Positions 9,591 through 20,000 of a stretch of DNA of 64,000 nt are shown in pieces (position 1 is the first letter of the stretch; each line of letters begins with the position of its first letter). Under the pieces are notes generated by a model that was given only the letters and a program-made list of their open reading frames with translations, ran no database searches and was not told the origin of the DNA. The stretch lies in assembly GCA_937911865.1 (NCBI GenBank), contig CALDSK010000277.1, positions 49,482 through 113,481 of the forward strand, written 5' to 3'. A program made the translations under genes and the position numbers. The DNA is from an uncultured Synechococcus sp. (GTDB lineage: Bacteria > Cyanobacteriota > Cyanobacteriia > Phormidesmidales > Phormidesmidaceae).

Positions 9591-9644
9591 AAATAGTTCC
9601 TTCCATAGTACGAATAGTGTCTATAGCGAATGAAGACGCGCGGT

Positions 9645-11555
9645 CTATTCCTTTTCTGTAATCAACAGCTCAGTGTCCAATACTGACTGCTCTGTTCTAC
9701 CTTGCGGTGGAAATTCCGCAATACCTTCCGAGACAAAATCAAGCACAAGCCTGTATTTGCCAGGATCTACTGAGAAGGATACGGTGGCCTTGGCCGTCAC
9801 TGTCTCACCCGGTAAAATCATCCCAGCGATATACAGTCTGTCCTCTTGAGCGATATTACCACTGCTGTCGATCAGCTTTAGTCTGACTCTAGCTTCACCG
9901 CTGGGAAGGGCAAACTGATAGCCATACCATGCAGAGCGCCCAGTATTTGTAACGGGGGCTTGCACTTCTACAATATCGAGCCTGGTTTGCCAAGAGGGCG
10001 ACGCAGCGAAAATGTTACGTTTTCTACAGATCGAGACCTCTGAAAAAGTGCCTGCAAGGTTATGAGCATAGACTGCATTGTTAATCAGCATCGGTTCAAT
10101 ACGAAACCGTCCCCAAAGAGAATTCAGGTGACGCTGGATCAGGTTATCTTGAAGCCGAAAGATTCTGGTTGGCGTTCGATCAATATCGAGAGGAATGACG
10201 TTCCAGTCAGCACCGACCTGATGTCCGTATACACCAGCAGCTTGAACCACCAGCGACAGAACCGTTGCCAGCGTAAATGTGCTCAGCACTAGCTGCATCC
10301 GCCAGGTTCGGCGTATGGCTGCACAGCTGTTATCAACAGCCCCCAAAAAATAATTTAAGAGGAAGACCAGTCCGGGCAAAGCATCTGTCAGCAATCTAGG
10401 CTCATAGGAATAGCCTCCCCACCAGCCAACGTAGAAAAAGTAGCTAGCCATCAGAATCGCAGAGGACGTAAATAGAGCAAACAATAGCTTTTCATCGTCA
10501 CCTGTCTTTCTAACCAGAAACAAAACGAGAAATAAATAAATCGCAGGCAGACAAAAGAGTAAAACGGGAGAGAAAAAGAACAGACCTCTGCTCGGACTGA
10601 TCAGAACGCCTGTCATCGCTGTGATCACGTGCTGCAGATTAAATAAATACGGTGAACTGTTGGCAAACGTACCGACCGCATAACCGCCAGAGAGACTACC
10701 AGGAATACTGCCGGAAACGCCGCCAGAAGCACCGCTAGGAACTCCATCAGAAACACCGCCACTGAAAGAAATAGAGATTCCAGAAAACACCCGTCAAAGC
10801 TGACGCTGTCCCCAGGACAAAGGGAGACACTCGCTTTTTATGTATTGCCAGACAGGCAGCGGCGATCGCCACAAAAAACACAGGCTCGTCTGACGAGTCA
10901 CCGGCAGCATGCCACAGGCAAAACCTGCACAAAGCAGCCAGGGGCGCAGCGCAGCTGGCGTCGTTTGTCGATTGGCCTTGAGCAGACAAAAAAGGCAGAT
11001 CAACAGCAAAAGATTAGTCGCACCATGCTGCCAGAGTGCCTGAGCGCCGATGATCCAGGTGTTAATACAGAACGCAAAAGTAAAGGTTAAAACAGCAGAT
11101 ACTCGCCAAGAAAACTTTAACCGAGAAGAAAGATAGAAGAGAACCACCGAGGCAGCCGCTACGATTGTCGCAGCGACTTTTTCGAAGAGCAGTCTGTAAT
11201 TCTCAAAATACGGGCTGGCGATATCAACTGGCACCGAAGAGATTTTCAAGAATAAATAAGCAAAAAAGTAAATGGGGAACGTTACGATAGCTGTGCCGAT
11301 TGGATAGACCGTTGTGAGATGTCCCCGGCTAGATTCAGTAAACACATAGGCAGCGCCCAGTGAATTAAAGAAATAGCTGTCCCGAAGAAGGTCAAAATTT
11401 AGGGTGTGATTCTCTAACAGGTTGAGCGCCAACAGCGTTGTTGCAACAGAATCATTTTGCGCGATTGTCTCTCCATTGGAAGCATACACGGCCAGACACA
11501 CAAGGAATAGGGTGGCCGAAATAATCGTATTCCGCTTAGTCTTTGTAATCATCAT
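9645..11555 (-). pseudogene. GT-C-like membrane glycosyltransferase, interrupted by two frameshifts
   Basis: One multi-pass protein of about 635 residues is split over two frames. The N-terminal part (11555 down to about 10880) has a luminal Asp loop (GETIAQNDSVATTLL), then several helices and GMLPVTRQTSL. The reading that continues the protein sensibly (FFVAIAAACLAIHKKRVSPF ... VFWNLYFF) is in another frame, reached if one T is added to the T6 run at 10873-10878. The original frame resumes by about 10764-10771 and continues through a Gly/Ser-rich repeat to SPSRGLFFFSPVLLF and a C-terminal beta-rich domain. In the literal frame a TGA falls at 10794-10796. It would transfer a polyprenyl-phosphate-linked sugar in the periplasm. 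Inactivation, phase variation or assembly error are all possible. Confidence 0.72.
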
Positions 11556-11638
11556 GATACATGGGCTGTCTTGATACGGTTAAGCACCCCTGTTAAGCAC
11601 CCCTATTAAGATCTCAAGGACCAGTACAATAATAAATA

Positions 11639-12337
11639 CTATCGGCGACGGAGATTATACTTCAAAATGCAAAAAATTGCCTGAAAGCCATCTCTCCAAC
11701 CGATCTTTTTTCCGTCTTTGTAGGTTCGTCCATAGTAAGAAATGCCGACTTCATAAATACGGCAGTTCATTCTAGCTACTTTTGCAGTCACTTCTGGCTC
11801 AACACCAAACCGATTTTCTTCTATCTTTATTGACTGAATAATCTCTCGCCTGAACGCCTTGTAGCAGGTTTCCATATCTGTCAGATTGATGTTAGTAAAC
11901 ATGTTTGACAGTGTTGTCAAAAAGCGATTGCCGAGCTGATGCCAATAGTAAAGCACTCTGTGGGGCCGACCACTTTGAAACCGAGAACCAAATACAACGT
12001 CGGCTTTGTCATCCAAAATGGGCTGAAGCATTAATGGAAACTCACCCGGATCGTATTCAAGATCGGCGTCTTGAACGATCACAACATCGCCAGTTGCCGC
12101 CGCAAATCCGCTTCTTAAAGCGGCCCCTTTCCCCATATTGCGAGGATGATAAATCACCTGATAGACGTCACGCTCTACTTTCTCTTGCAGTAGCTTTCTT
12201 GTATTGTCGGTAGAAAAATCGTCTACCACGATAATCTGACAGTTTTTGACCGGAGAATTCTTCACAGCTTGAATCACTGATTCAATCGTTTTGAACTCGT
12301 TGTAACAAGGAATTACAACTGACAACGTCACACTCAT
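11639..12337 (-). CDS. GT2 polyprenyl-phosphate hexose synthase (DPM1/ArnC-like)
   Basis: This 232-residue GT-A enzyme is like dolichol-phosphate mannose synthase. It has VVIPCYNEFKTIESV at the N-terminus, QIIVVDDFSTDNT for nucleotide binding, NMGKGAALRSGFAAATGD, and the metal-binding QDADLEYDP (DXD-like). The C-terminal RFGVEPEVTAKVARM and ISYYGRTYKDGKKIGW are typical of DPM1-type enzymes, and no C-terminal membrane helices are present. It would make the polyprenyl-phosphate sugar donor used by the adjacent GT-C-like enzyme downstream. It lies 37 bases after the GT4 gene that precedes it in transcription. Confidence 0.88.
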   Translation of the reverse strand: MSVTLSVVIPCYNEFKTIESVIQAVKNSPVKNCQIIVVDDFSTDNTRKLLQEKVERDVYQVIYHPRNMGKGAALRSGFAAATGDVVIVQDADLEYDPGEFPLMLQPILDDKADVVFGSRFQSGRPHRVLYYWHQLGNRFLTTLSNMFTNINLTDMETCYKAFRREIIQSIKIEENRFGVEPEVTAKVARMNCRIYEVGISYYGRTYKDGKKIGWRDGFQAIFCILKYNLRRR

Positions 12338-12374
12338 ATTCTTTCAAATCATATCTGGAAACGGGTATCTCACA

Positions 12375-13562
12375 CTACATGAATTGCTTAAGTAATTGAG
12401 CAGTCTGCTGGCCGGTTTTCTGCCAGCTAAAATGACGCGATCGCGTTAGACCAGCGCGCCTGAGCTGCTCGCCAACGCTCGCATCAATAGCGACCTGACG
12501 CATTGCATCCGCCAGCGCGTCTACATCGTAAGGATTGATCAGTAAAGCAGCGTCTCCGGTAACTTCTGGCAATGAGGCCAGGTTAGAGGCGATGACCGGC
12601 GTACCGCAGGCCATTGCCTCTAACACGGGTAGCCCAAACCCCTCCCACAGACTGGGGAAAGTCAGTGCGATCGCACCGCCTAGCAAAACCGGCAGCTCAC
12701 GATAGTCAACATAGTCCAAAAAGTGTACGCACTTAGCAAGACCCAGCGACGCTACCTGAGCTCGTAGCGCAGGCGTATAGCGCTGATCTATCGGACCAAC
12801 CAGCCGCAGCTCTAGGCAATGATTGGCCTGATACACCTGAGCAAACGCCGATATCAGCCGGGATACATTTTTGTGTCGGTCGTGTCTGCCGATATACAAA
12901 AAGTAGTTCTCTGTCGGCATCTTCAGCGGACAAAAGTTCTGCTGATCGTACGCTAGCGCAATCGGTGTAATTTTGTGTGCCGATATCTGGTAGAAACGCT
13001 TAATGTCTTCAGCTGTCGCGCTAGAGTTACAGATAATATGCGCTGCCTGCTGTAAAACGCGGCGAACGTAGTAACGAAAGTAGCTGACGAGAGGCAGCGG
13101 AAAAGCCTGTGGAAATCGTAAAGGAATCGTGTCGTGAACCGTTACGACAAATCGACAGCCAGTATACAGAGGGGCTTCGGGTAGCGGAGAGAACAGTAGA
13201 CTTTGAGCTGCCGCTCCTAGTGCTTGGCCTGACGTTTGAGTGCTTAATTGAGCACTTAACTGGCGGGCACTTAACTGGTGGGCACTCAACTGACGACAGT
13301 AGGCAGGCACTTCTCGCTGTAGCCAGCACAGACGCTTTAAATGACCCTTACTGCCATAAGCAGGCGACATGTCTTCAGGAACTTTGCGTATTCTAAAGCC
13401 AGAGATAGAATTTGCCGACAGCAAAACCGGATTAAATGAGCGTAGAAAAGGCAGCAGGTTTTGAGCATAAGTACTGATTCCAGTCGGTCGATTCATGAGC
13501 ACCGACAGATTGACCAGTAAAGGGGAGCACAGCGAAGAAGAGGGCACAGAGACTGTCGGCAT
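12375..13562 (-). CDS. GT4 glycosyltransferase
   Basis: This 395-residue GT-B enzyme is similar to WbpX/MtfB-type transferases. The N-terminal domain has VVTVHDTIPLRFP and HIICNSSATAEDI. The donor domain has YFLYIGRHDRHKNVSRLI, LRLVGPID and FPSLWEGFGLPVLEAMACG with the EX7E pair. Residues about 90-103 contain HQLSARQLSA, encoded by three 15-bp tandem repeats at 13252-13296, an expansion in a variable surface loop. It is the first gene of the leftward block and is divergent from the ABC export operon. The acceptor and sugar are unknown. Confidence 0.86.
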   Translation of the reverse strand: MPTVSVPSSSLCSPLLVNLSVLMNRPTGISTYAQNLLPFLRSFNPVLLSANSISGFRIRKVPEDMSPAYGSKGHLKRLCWLQREVPAYCRQLSAHQLSARQLSAQLSTQTSGQALGAAAQSLLFSPLPEAPLYTGCRFVVTVHDTIPLRFPQAFPLPLVSYFRYYVRRVLQQAAHIICNSSATAEDIKRFYQISAHKITPIALAYDQQNFCPLKMPTENYFLYIGRHDRHKNVSRLISAFAQVYQANHCLELRLVGPIDQRYTPALRAQVASLGLAKCVHFLDYVDYRELPVLLGGAIALTFPSLWEGFGLPVLEAMACGTPVIASNLASLPEVTGDAALLINPYDVDALADAMRQVAIDASVGEQLRRAGLTRSRHFSWQKTGQQTAQLLKQFM

Positions 13563-13731
13563 AGATTCTTAAAAACAGACAAACGCCTGACAGCGGGTCC
13601 CGGGTGCATAGGCCAAGAGAAGGTTCTGCCTGCAAGGAACCGCGAGTCATTTTGTCCCAAGGAACTTTTGGCACTTTGTCCATTGCGACATAACGCTTTT
13701 GGCCGACGTAGTCTACCTCAGCAAAGTGACC

Positions 13732-13774
13732 CAGTCTATAGTATCGCGATAATCACTCGCGATACTATAGACTG
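13732..13774. promoter_or_regulatory. Perfect 18-bp inverted repeat with 7-base loop between divergent operons
   Basis: CAGTCTATAGTATCGCGA (13732-13749) is followed by seven bases and then its exact complement (13757-13774). It ends 40 bases before the wzm start. No T-run follows. It could be an operator, a 5'-leader hairpin of the wzm transcript, or a mobile repeat copy. A perfect 18-bp match is unlikely by chance. Confidence 0.75.
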
Positions 13775-13814
13775 AGTCATTAGTGAGTAGCAATTAGGAT
13801 AGTCTTGACTAGAT

Positions 13815-14612
13815 ATGAAGTCATTACTTCTGTCTGCGTGGCGATATCGGTACTTTATCCTATCGTCCATCAAAGTTGATTTTCGCCGACGATTCGTCCG
13901 CAGCCGTCTGGGCGGACTGTGGATGATCATCAACCCTCTTGTTCAGGCCGCTATGTTTGCACTCATTTTGTCGCAGGTACTATCGGGCCGACTACCCGAC
14001 ATGAGCGACAACAAGTTAGCTTATCCAGTCTACTTACTATCTGGAACGCTTGCTTGGAATATTTTCACTGAAGTTATTAACCGATGTCTAACGGTTTTCA
14101 TCGAGAATAGTAACCTGCTCAAAAAGTTGGTCTTTCCTCGTATTTGTCTACCTATGATTGTGACTGGCTCAGCCATGATCAATAATCTGCTGCTGTTAGG
14201 CTCTATTTTACTGATTATTATTGTTTTGGGATTTACGCCCGGGTATAACGTCATCTGGTTGCCCTTACTGATGGTGATTACGCTAACGCTATCTTTGGGC
14301 ATCGGCTTAATTCTAGGCACGCTCAATGTCTTTATTCGAGATATCGGCCAAATTGTTCCCATCGTCTTGCAGTTAGGCTGGTGGTTTACACCCATCGTTT
14401 ACCCAGCTAGTATCGTACCCAAAGCGGTTCTTCCTTTTATGCGGCTTAATCCGATGTACTGGATTGTGCAGTCTTTTCAAAACGCTATTTTGTTCAATAC
14501 ACCACCAACCTGGATAGCGCTAGGCTGTATCACGCTAATCTCGCTTGTTCTACTTCGAATGTCGTTGATACTCTTTCGCCGGGCTAGCAGTGAAATGGTA
14601 GACGTACTATGA
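13815..14612 (+). CDS. wzm: Polysaccharide ABC exporter permease (Wzm)
   Basis: This 265-residue ABC-2 type permease has six hydrophobic segments. The N-terminal RYFILSSIKVDFRRRFVRSR and LGGLWMIINPLVQ are typical of Wzm/TagG-like proteins, as is the re-entrant region with WWFTPIVYPASIVP. It forms the inner-membrane channel for export of a completed lipid-linked glycan. Its stop overlaps the wzt start by 4 bases (ATGA), indicating translational coupling. An AGGA lies 14 bases before the ATG, which is weak. The 18-bp inverted repeat just upstream may control the operon. Confidence 0.92.
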   Translation: MKSLLLSAWRYRYFILSSIKVDFRRRFVRSRLGGLWMIINPLVQAAMFALILSQVLSGRLPDMSDNKLAYPVYLLSGTLAWNIFTEVINRCLTVFIENSNLLKKLVFPRICLPMIVTGSAMINNLLLLGSILLIIIVLGFTPGYNVIWLPLLMVITLTLSLGIGLILGTLNVFIRDIGQIVPIVLQLGWWFTPIVYPASIVPKAVLPFMRLNPMYWIVQSFQNAILFNTPPTWIALGCITLISLVLLRMSLILFRRASSEMVDVL

Positions 14613-15829
14613 ATCAACCTGTTCTACAAGTAGACAATCTGGCGAAAACGTACACCCAATATCGTTCTGAACTTGCAAGAGTGCTTTCTTGGACTGGATT
14701 GCCCATCGAGCCTATTGCCCAGCACTGTGTTCTTCAAGGGATCTCTTTTGCCATCGAACCAGGAGAAGCGATTGGCATTGTGGGTCAAAACGGTGCGGGG
14801 AAAAGTACGCTTCTCAAGATTGTTACAGGCACGCAGCAACCCACCACAGGCACAGTCAGCGTTAACGGTCGCATTGGATCTATTTTAGAGCTGGGAATGG
14901 GATTCAATCCCGATTTTACGGGCCGTCAAAACGCTTTTCATTCAGCAGGGTTGATGGGGTTCTCACAGGCTGAGATTGAGAGCGTCATAGATAGAATCGA
15001 ACGGTTTGCAGAAGTAGGCACGTATTTCGACCAGCCGGTCAATACCTACTCTAGTGGCATGCAGATGCGAGTAGCGTTTTCAGTGATTACCGCTTTTCGG
15101 CCCGCCCTATTAATTGTTGATGAAGCCCTCTCTGTTGGCGATGCTTATTTTCAACACAAAAGCTTCAACCGCATAAGAGATTTTCAGCAACAGGGAAGCG
15201 CTTTACTGATTGTTTCTCACGACGCTAATGTGATCCAAAGCCTCTGCAACCGAGCTATTTTGCTAGATCATGGTCAAGTCATACAAGATGGTAAGCCCTC
15301 TGCTGTGATGGATTACTACAATGCGCTGATTGCTGACAAAGAGCGGGCAACGGTTAGCGTCAAGAAAGTCGACGCAGATAATCTGCAAACAACCTCTGGC
15401 ACAGGTGAGGCAATAGTTGATTCTATTGCACTCATAGATGCAACAGGAAAGCCGACTGAACTGGTGAATGTAGGTGATTTGGTAACGCTACAGGTTTGTG
15501 TCAACGTTCGGAAAAACTTACCCATCATGGTTTTGGGCTATATGATCAAAGACCGGCTAGGACAGGTCATGTATGGCACTAACACTTGGCACACACAACA
15601 GGCCGTCAAAGATCTCAGCCAGGGTGATACCGTCACATACAACATACAATTTTCAATGAACTTAGGCCCTGGTAACTACTCAGTGTCAACAGCTTTGGTC
15701 AATGCTGAAACTCATATGGACCAAAACTATGAATGGAGAGATCTGGCCTATGTGTTCGAGGTCGCCAATGTTAACAAAGTAAAGTTTGCAGGCAGCGCTT
15801 GGCTACAGCCTGTAATTGAGGTGAGCTGA
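14609..15829 (+). CDS. wzt: Polysaccharide ABC exporter ATPase with carbohydrate-binding tail (Wzt)
   Basis: This 406-residue protein has an ABC domain with Walker A GQNGAGKST (residues 59-67), signature YSSGMQMR (147-154), Walker B ALLIVDEA (166-173) and switch His 204. The C-terminal region from about residue 265 is a beta-rich Wzt_C domain. In characterised O8/O9a systems that domain reads the capped non-reducing end of the chain before export. Here the gene is followed after three bases by an FkbM methyltransferase, which could make such a cap. Together with Wzm it powers transport across the inner membrane. Confidence 0.93.
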   Translation: MNQPVLQVDNLAKTYTQYRSELARVLSWTGLPIEPIAQHCVLQGISFAIEPGEAIGIVGQNGAGKSTLLKIVTGTQQPTTGTVSVNGRIGSILELGMGFNPDFTGRQNAFHSAGLMGFSQAEIESVIDRIERFAEVGTYFDQPVNTYSSGMQMRVAFSVITAFRPALLIVDEALSVGDAYFQHKSFNRIRDFQQQGSALLIVSHDANVIQSLCNRAILLDHGQVIQDGKPSAVMDYYNALIADKERATVSVKKVDADNLQTTSGTGEAIVDSIALIDATGKPTELVNVGDLVTLQVCVNVRKNLPIMVLGYMIKDRLGQVMYGTNTWHTQQAVKDLSQGDTVTYNIQFSMNLGPGNYSVSTALVNAETHMDQNYEWRDLAYVFEVANVNKVKFAGSAWLQPVIEVS

Positions 15830-15832
15830 ACC

Positions 15833-16960
15833 ATGGTATTTATTTCCTACGCCCAAAATCATGAGGATGTCATGTTGTGGCGAGCGCTCAAGCATGTAGA
15901 AGCAGGTTTCTACGTCGATGTAGGGGCAAACGATCCTGTCGAAGATTCGGTCACAAAAGCATTCTATGACTATGGTTGGAGCGGTATTAACATAGAACCA
16001 GTGGCTGGGTGGTACGAGAAACTGTGTGAGCAGCGACAAAGAGACATCAATTTGCAGGTGGCCGCAGGAGATTATGATGGAGAACTGCGTCTGTTTGAAG
16101 TTGTCGATACGGGGCTTTCAACGACGAACGAAGCCTATGCAAGCCAGCATGCCGAAGAACATGGCTACACCGTACATCAGCTAAAAGTGCCGGTTCAAAC
16201 ACTGTCCACGATTCTTAGCCATCACACCGTCACAGACATTCACTTTCTTAAGATAGACGTAGAGGGCAGCGAGCGGTTTGTACTTAAGGGCTTAGACCTG
16301 TCGAGCTTTCGGCCTTGGATTATTGTGATTGAAGCCACCAAACCGATGACAGCTACGCTCGACTTTGAGATTTGGGAAAGTTTACTCACGCAGCAAAACT
16401 ATTCATTTGTATATTTTGATGGCATCAACAGGTTCTATCTTTCAAATGAGCACCCTGAACTAGCGCAAGCTTTCGCCGTTCCCCCAAACCTTTGGGATAG
16501 ATATCAGCGTATTTCTGAGTACGAAGCCCATGAGAGTATCACAGCATTAGAAGAAAATGTCAGAGCGCTGAAGGCTGAACTCGTACTACAAGAACGATCT
16601 AAACAGTCGCTTGAAAGATCGCAACAGACGCTCGATAAAGCGCTACATGAGCTTATAAATAGTCGATCTATGAAAGTGACGGCACCTTTGAGAAAAGGGT
16701 TGGATATAGCTAGAAAAGTTAAGCGATCACCTAAAAGTTTGTCTCGCAAGCTGATCAAAGTCGTGGTAGAACATCCGCAGCTGCGGCGCATTGCTAAACC
16801 GATTGTTAATAAGTTTCCAACCCTTCAGTACCGTTTAAGCTACTTTTTTCACAGCGGCAACCCAGACATTGTTAGGGAGAGCACTCAGCTAGATGATAGC
16901 GATCTCTCGGCTCGCTCGACTCGTATTTTGAAGGATATTCAGCAAACCCTTCAACAATAA
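15833..16960 (+). CDS. FkbM-family methyltransferase with C-terminal coiled coil
   Basis: Residues about 1-190 form an FkbM SAM-dependent methyltransferase: FYVDVGANDPVEDSVTKAFY (motif I), GWSGINIEPV, and DIHFLKIDVEGSERFVLKGL. Residues about 220-270 are rich in heptad-like Leu, Glu, Gln and Lys and predict a coiled coil. A basic C-terminal region follows (SRSMKVTAPLRKGLDIARKV), of a kind often found at the end of rhamnan-type glycosyltransferases. It is three bases after wzt and belongs to the same operon. I infer O-methylation of a sugar of the exported chain, possibly chain termination. Confidence 0.85.
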   Translation: MVFISYAQNHEDVMLWRALKHVEAGFYVDVGANDPVEDSVTKAFYDYGWSGINIEPVAGWYEKLCEQRQRDINLQVAAGDYDGELRLFEVVDTGLSTTNEAYASQHAEEHGYTVHQLKVPVQTLSTILSHHTVTDIHFLKIDVEGSERFVLKGLDLSSFRPWIIVIEATKPMTATLDFEIWESLLTQQNYSFVYFDGINRFYLSNEHPELAQAFAVPPNLWDRYQRISEYEAHESITALEENVRALKAELVLQERSKQSLERSQQTLDKALHELINSRSMKVTAPLRKGLDIARKVKRSPKSLSRKLIKVVVEHPQLRRIAKPIVNKFPTLQYRLSYFFHSGNPDIVRESTQLDDSDLSARSTRILKDIQQTLQQ

Positions 16961-17061
16961 AACGACACTGGCAAAGTCAGAAAAAAGCTCAGAAGAACAG
17001 AGAAAAGCCAACAGCAAAAAAACAAACATTGGAACAAAAGCGGTAGGAAAAAGCAGGCGCC

Positions 17062-20000
17062 ATGCGAATTGTTATTGATCTTCAATCTTGTCAGACAGAA
17101 GGTAGTCGTAGTCGAGGCATCGGCCGCTATAGTACAGACTTAACGAGAGCGATCGCAAAGCAAGCAGGCGAGCGAGAAATTTGGCTGGCGCTCAACGGTA
17201 ATTTTGTTGGCACTGTCGCTCAGATTCGACAGGATTTCGGCAATTATATTCCACCTGAGCGGATGTTTGTTTACGATATGCCAGATAGTGTCAGTATGCA
17301 TGAGGCTCGTCATCATTGGCGACGTCAGGCAGCTGAACGGATTAGAGAATATGCGCTCAACGCGTTAAACCCGGACATTGTTCATATATCGAGCCTGTTT
17401 GAGGGACTTGGAGATAACGCTGTTACCTCTGTCAAGACGTTTGATAAAACGACGCCAACTGCCGTTACCCTCTACGATCTCATTCCACTTATTAAATCTG
17501 AAACCTATTTAGAGAATGCTGTGACTCGCTCTTGGTACAATACTAAGATCGAGTCACTTAAAAAAGCCGATCTGCTGCTAGCTATATCTGAAAGCTCGCG
17601 CCGAGAAGCATTAGAATTTCTAGAAATGCCCACAGACAAGGTCGTTGCAGTTTCTACGGCAGTGGGTGATCAGTTCGAAACTATAGATTTCTCACCTGAA
17701 CAGATCCGCACTTTGCAAACGCGCTACTGTTTAAATCGACCTTTTATCATGTACACGGGAGGAATTGACTATAGAAAGAATATTGAGGGGCTAATTGAGG
17801 CATACAGCAAGCTATCCTCGGAGGTTCGCAGCCGTCATCAACTAGCAATTGTTTGCTCTATGCTTCCACATGAGCGAAATCGCATTAAGTCCATAGCCAA
17901 TCGTCATCGGCTAACTGATAATGAGATTGTTCTAACTGGATTTGTCCCAGAAGAAGATCTAGTTGCACTCTACAATCTGTGTGAACTATTTGTATTTCCA
18001 TCATTGCATGAAGGATTTGGTCTACCAGCTCTAGAGGCAATGCATTGCGGCGCTGTCGTAATCGGAGCTAACAATAGCAGTATTCCTGAAGTTATTGGAC
18101 GTAGCGACGCTTTATTCGACTCAACCCGAGTTGAGGAGATAACTCTAGCAATCAACAATGGACTCACAAATGAAGGATTTCGCCGATCTTTCCGTGAGCT
18201 TGCAAAACAACAAATCACTAAGTTTTCTTGGAAAGCATCTGCTCAGAAAGCACTTGAAGCCTATGACGCTCTCCATGATCGGCAACAGTCAAGTAAGAAG
18301 GCACAGATACAGGTTCCAGCTGTATCTGTGCCTACAGAATCTAAGCCGAGTCTAGCATTTGTTTCACCCTTTCCACCTGCACAATCTGGCATCGCAGAAT
18401 ATAGCGCTGAATTACTACCCTTCTTAACCCGACACTACGATATTACGGTCGTTGTAGATAAAGTAGAACCTCACTATGCCTTCGTTAATGCAGCTACTGC
18501 TGTGCAGCCAATAGAGTGGTTTAGCAAGCATGCTGATGACTTTGATCGCAGGCTATACCATTTTGGGAATTCCTCTTTGCATCACCACATGTTTAAGCTA
18601 CTAGAGCGCTATCCAGGGGTCGTAGTTTTGCACGATTTCTATCTAAGCGGTGCGCTCAACTGGATGGACACGTTCGTTGGGCCACCCGGAGTACTCGCTA
18701 AGCAACTTTATCTATCTCACGGTTATAAAGCCTTGCTAACGCTGTTCGAGGAGACTTTAGAGGCTGCTACCACGCACTACCCTATAAATAAATCAGTGAT
18801 AGAGAATGCTGCTGAGGTGATTGTTCATTCGCAACACTCAAGAGAAATTGCTAAACAGTGGTATGGACAAAATGCAGGAAGAGATTGGCACATTGTTCCT
18901 CAGCATCATACTCGGCGAATAGACATTAGCAAGCAAGAAGCAAGAGAACAGCTAGGTTTTAAAGAAGATGACTTTGTTGTTTGTTCATTTGGCATTGTCG
19001 CACCCACTAAACTTAATGACAAGCTGCTGAGCGCTTGGCTCGGATCTCACCTTTTAACCAATAAACGCTGCCACTTAGTTTTTGTGGGGTCAAACAACAA
19101 GGAAGAATATGGTCAGCGGTTGGAAGCCATCATAAAAGAAAACAGCGAGGCCAACATCAAAATCACGGGCTTTGCGAGTGCGCAGAGCTACCGGCAGTAC
19201 TTAGCCGCCGCTGATGTGGCCGTTCAGCTACGCACGCTTTCACGGGGCGAAACCTCTAGAGCGGCCTTAGAAGTTCTCACATATCAACTTCCGTTAATTA
19301 TCAACAGTCACGGAGCAATGGCTGAATATCCTGACGATGTGGTGATTAAGCTACCAGATGACTTTAATGGTCATCAGCTAGTTGAAGCATTAGAAAAGCT
19401 CTACAACAATGCTGAGTTGCGTCACTCACTCGGCCAGTTGGGATATCAATATGTCACGGAGCATCACGCACCAGCTCAGGTGGCGTCGCGCTATCGTGAT
19501 GTTATTGAAAGCTTCGTTAAGGATGGTCCGTACAGACGCTATCGCAACCTACTAAATTCGTTTACAGAGATTCAGTGTGAAGAGGGCTACCAGGAAGGTG
19601 ACCTGGCAGCAACAGCTGAGGCGATCGCACGCAATACAGAAACCATTGGCAAACCCCAGCTATTAGTTGATATCTCAAGCTGGATGCAGAAAGTGCTGAA
19701 TGCTCAGAGCAAAAAAGCAATAAAAGCATCTGTCATCCATCTCTTAAAGCAGCCAGCGGAGGCGTACCGAGTCGAACCTATCTACTTTGACGGAAAAATC
19801 TACCGCTACGCCAGACTGTTTACCCTCAAGCTACTCGACCTCAACTTAGTAAAAGGGTTAGGAGATGATCCTGTTGACATCTCTAAAAAGGATCTATTCC
19901 TAGGATTAGCCACTGAAAAAGTACTCACCGCTGAATCACTGCATCAAACACAAAAATGGCACGAAATGGGAGTAGAGATTCATTCAGCAGTATTTGAAGA

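Noticed and set aside
10747..10989. 80-codon minus-strand frame treated as a separate gene
   Set aside because: Its hydrophobic text completes the membrane glycosyltransferase between the two other frames, so it is the shifted middle of that gene.
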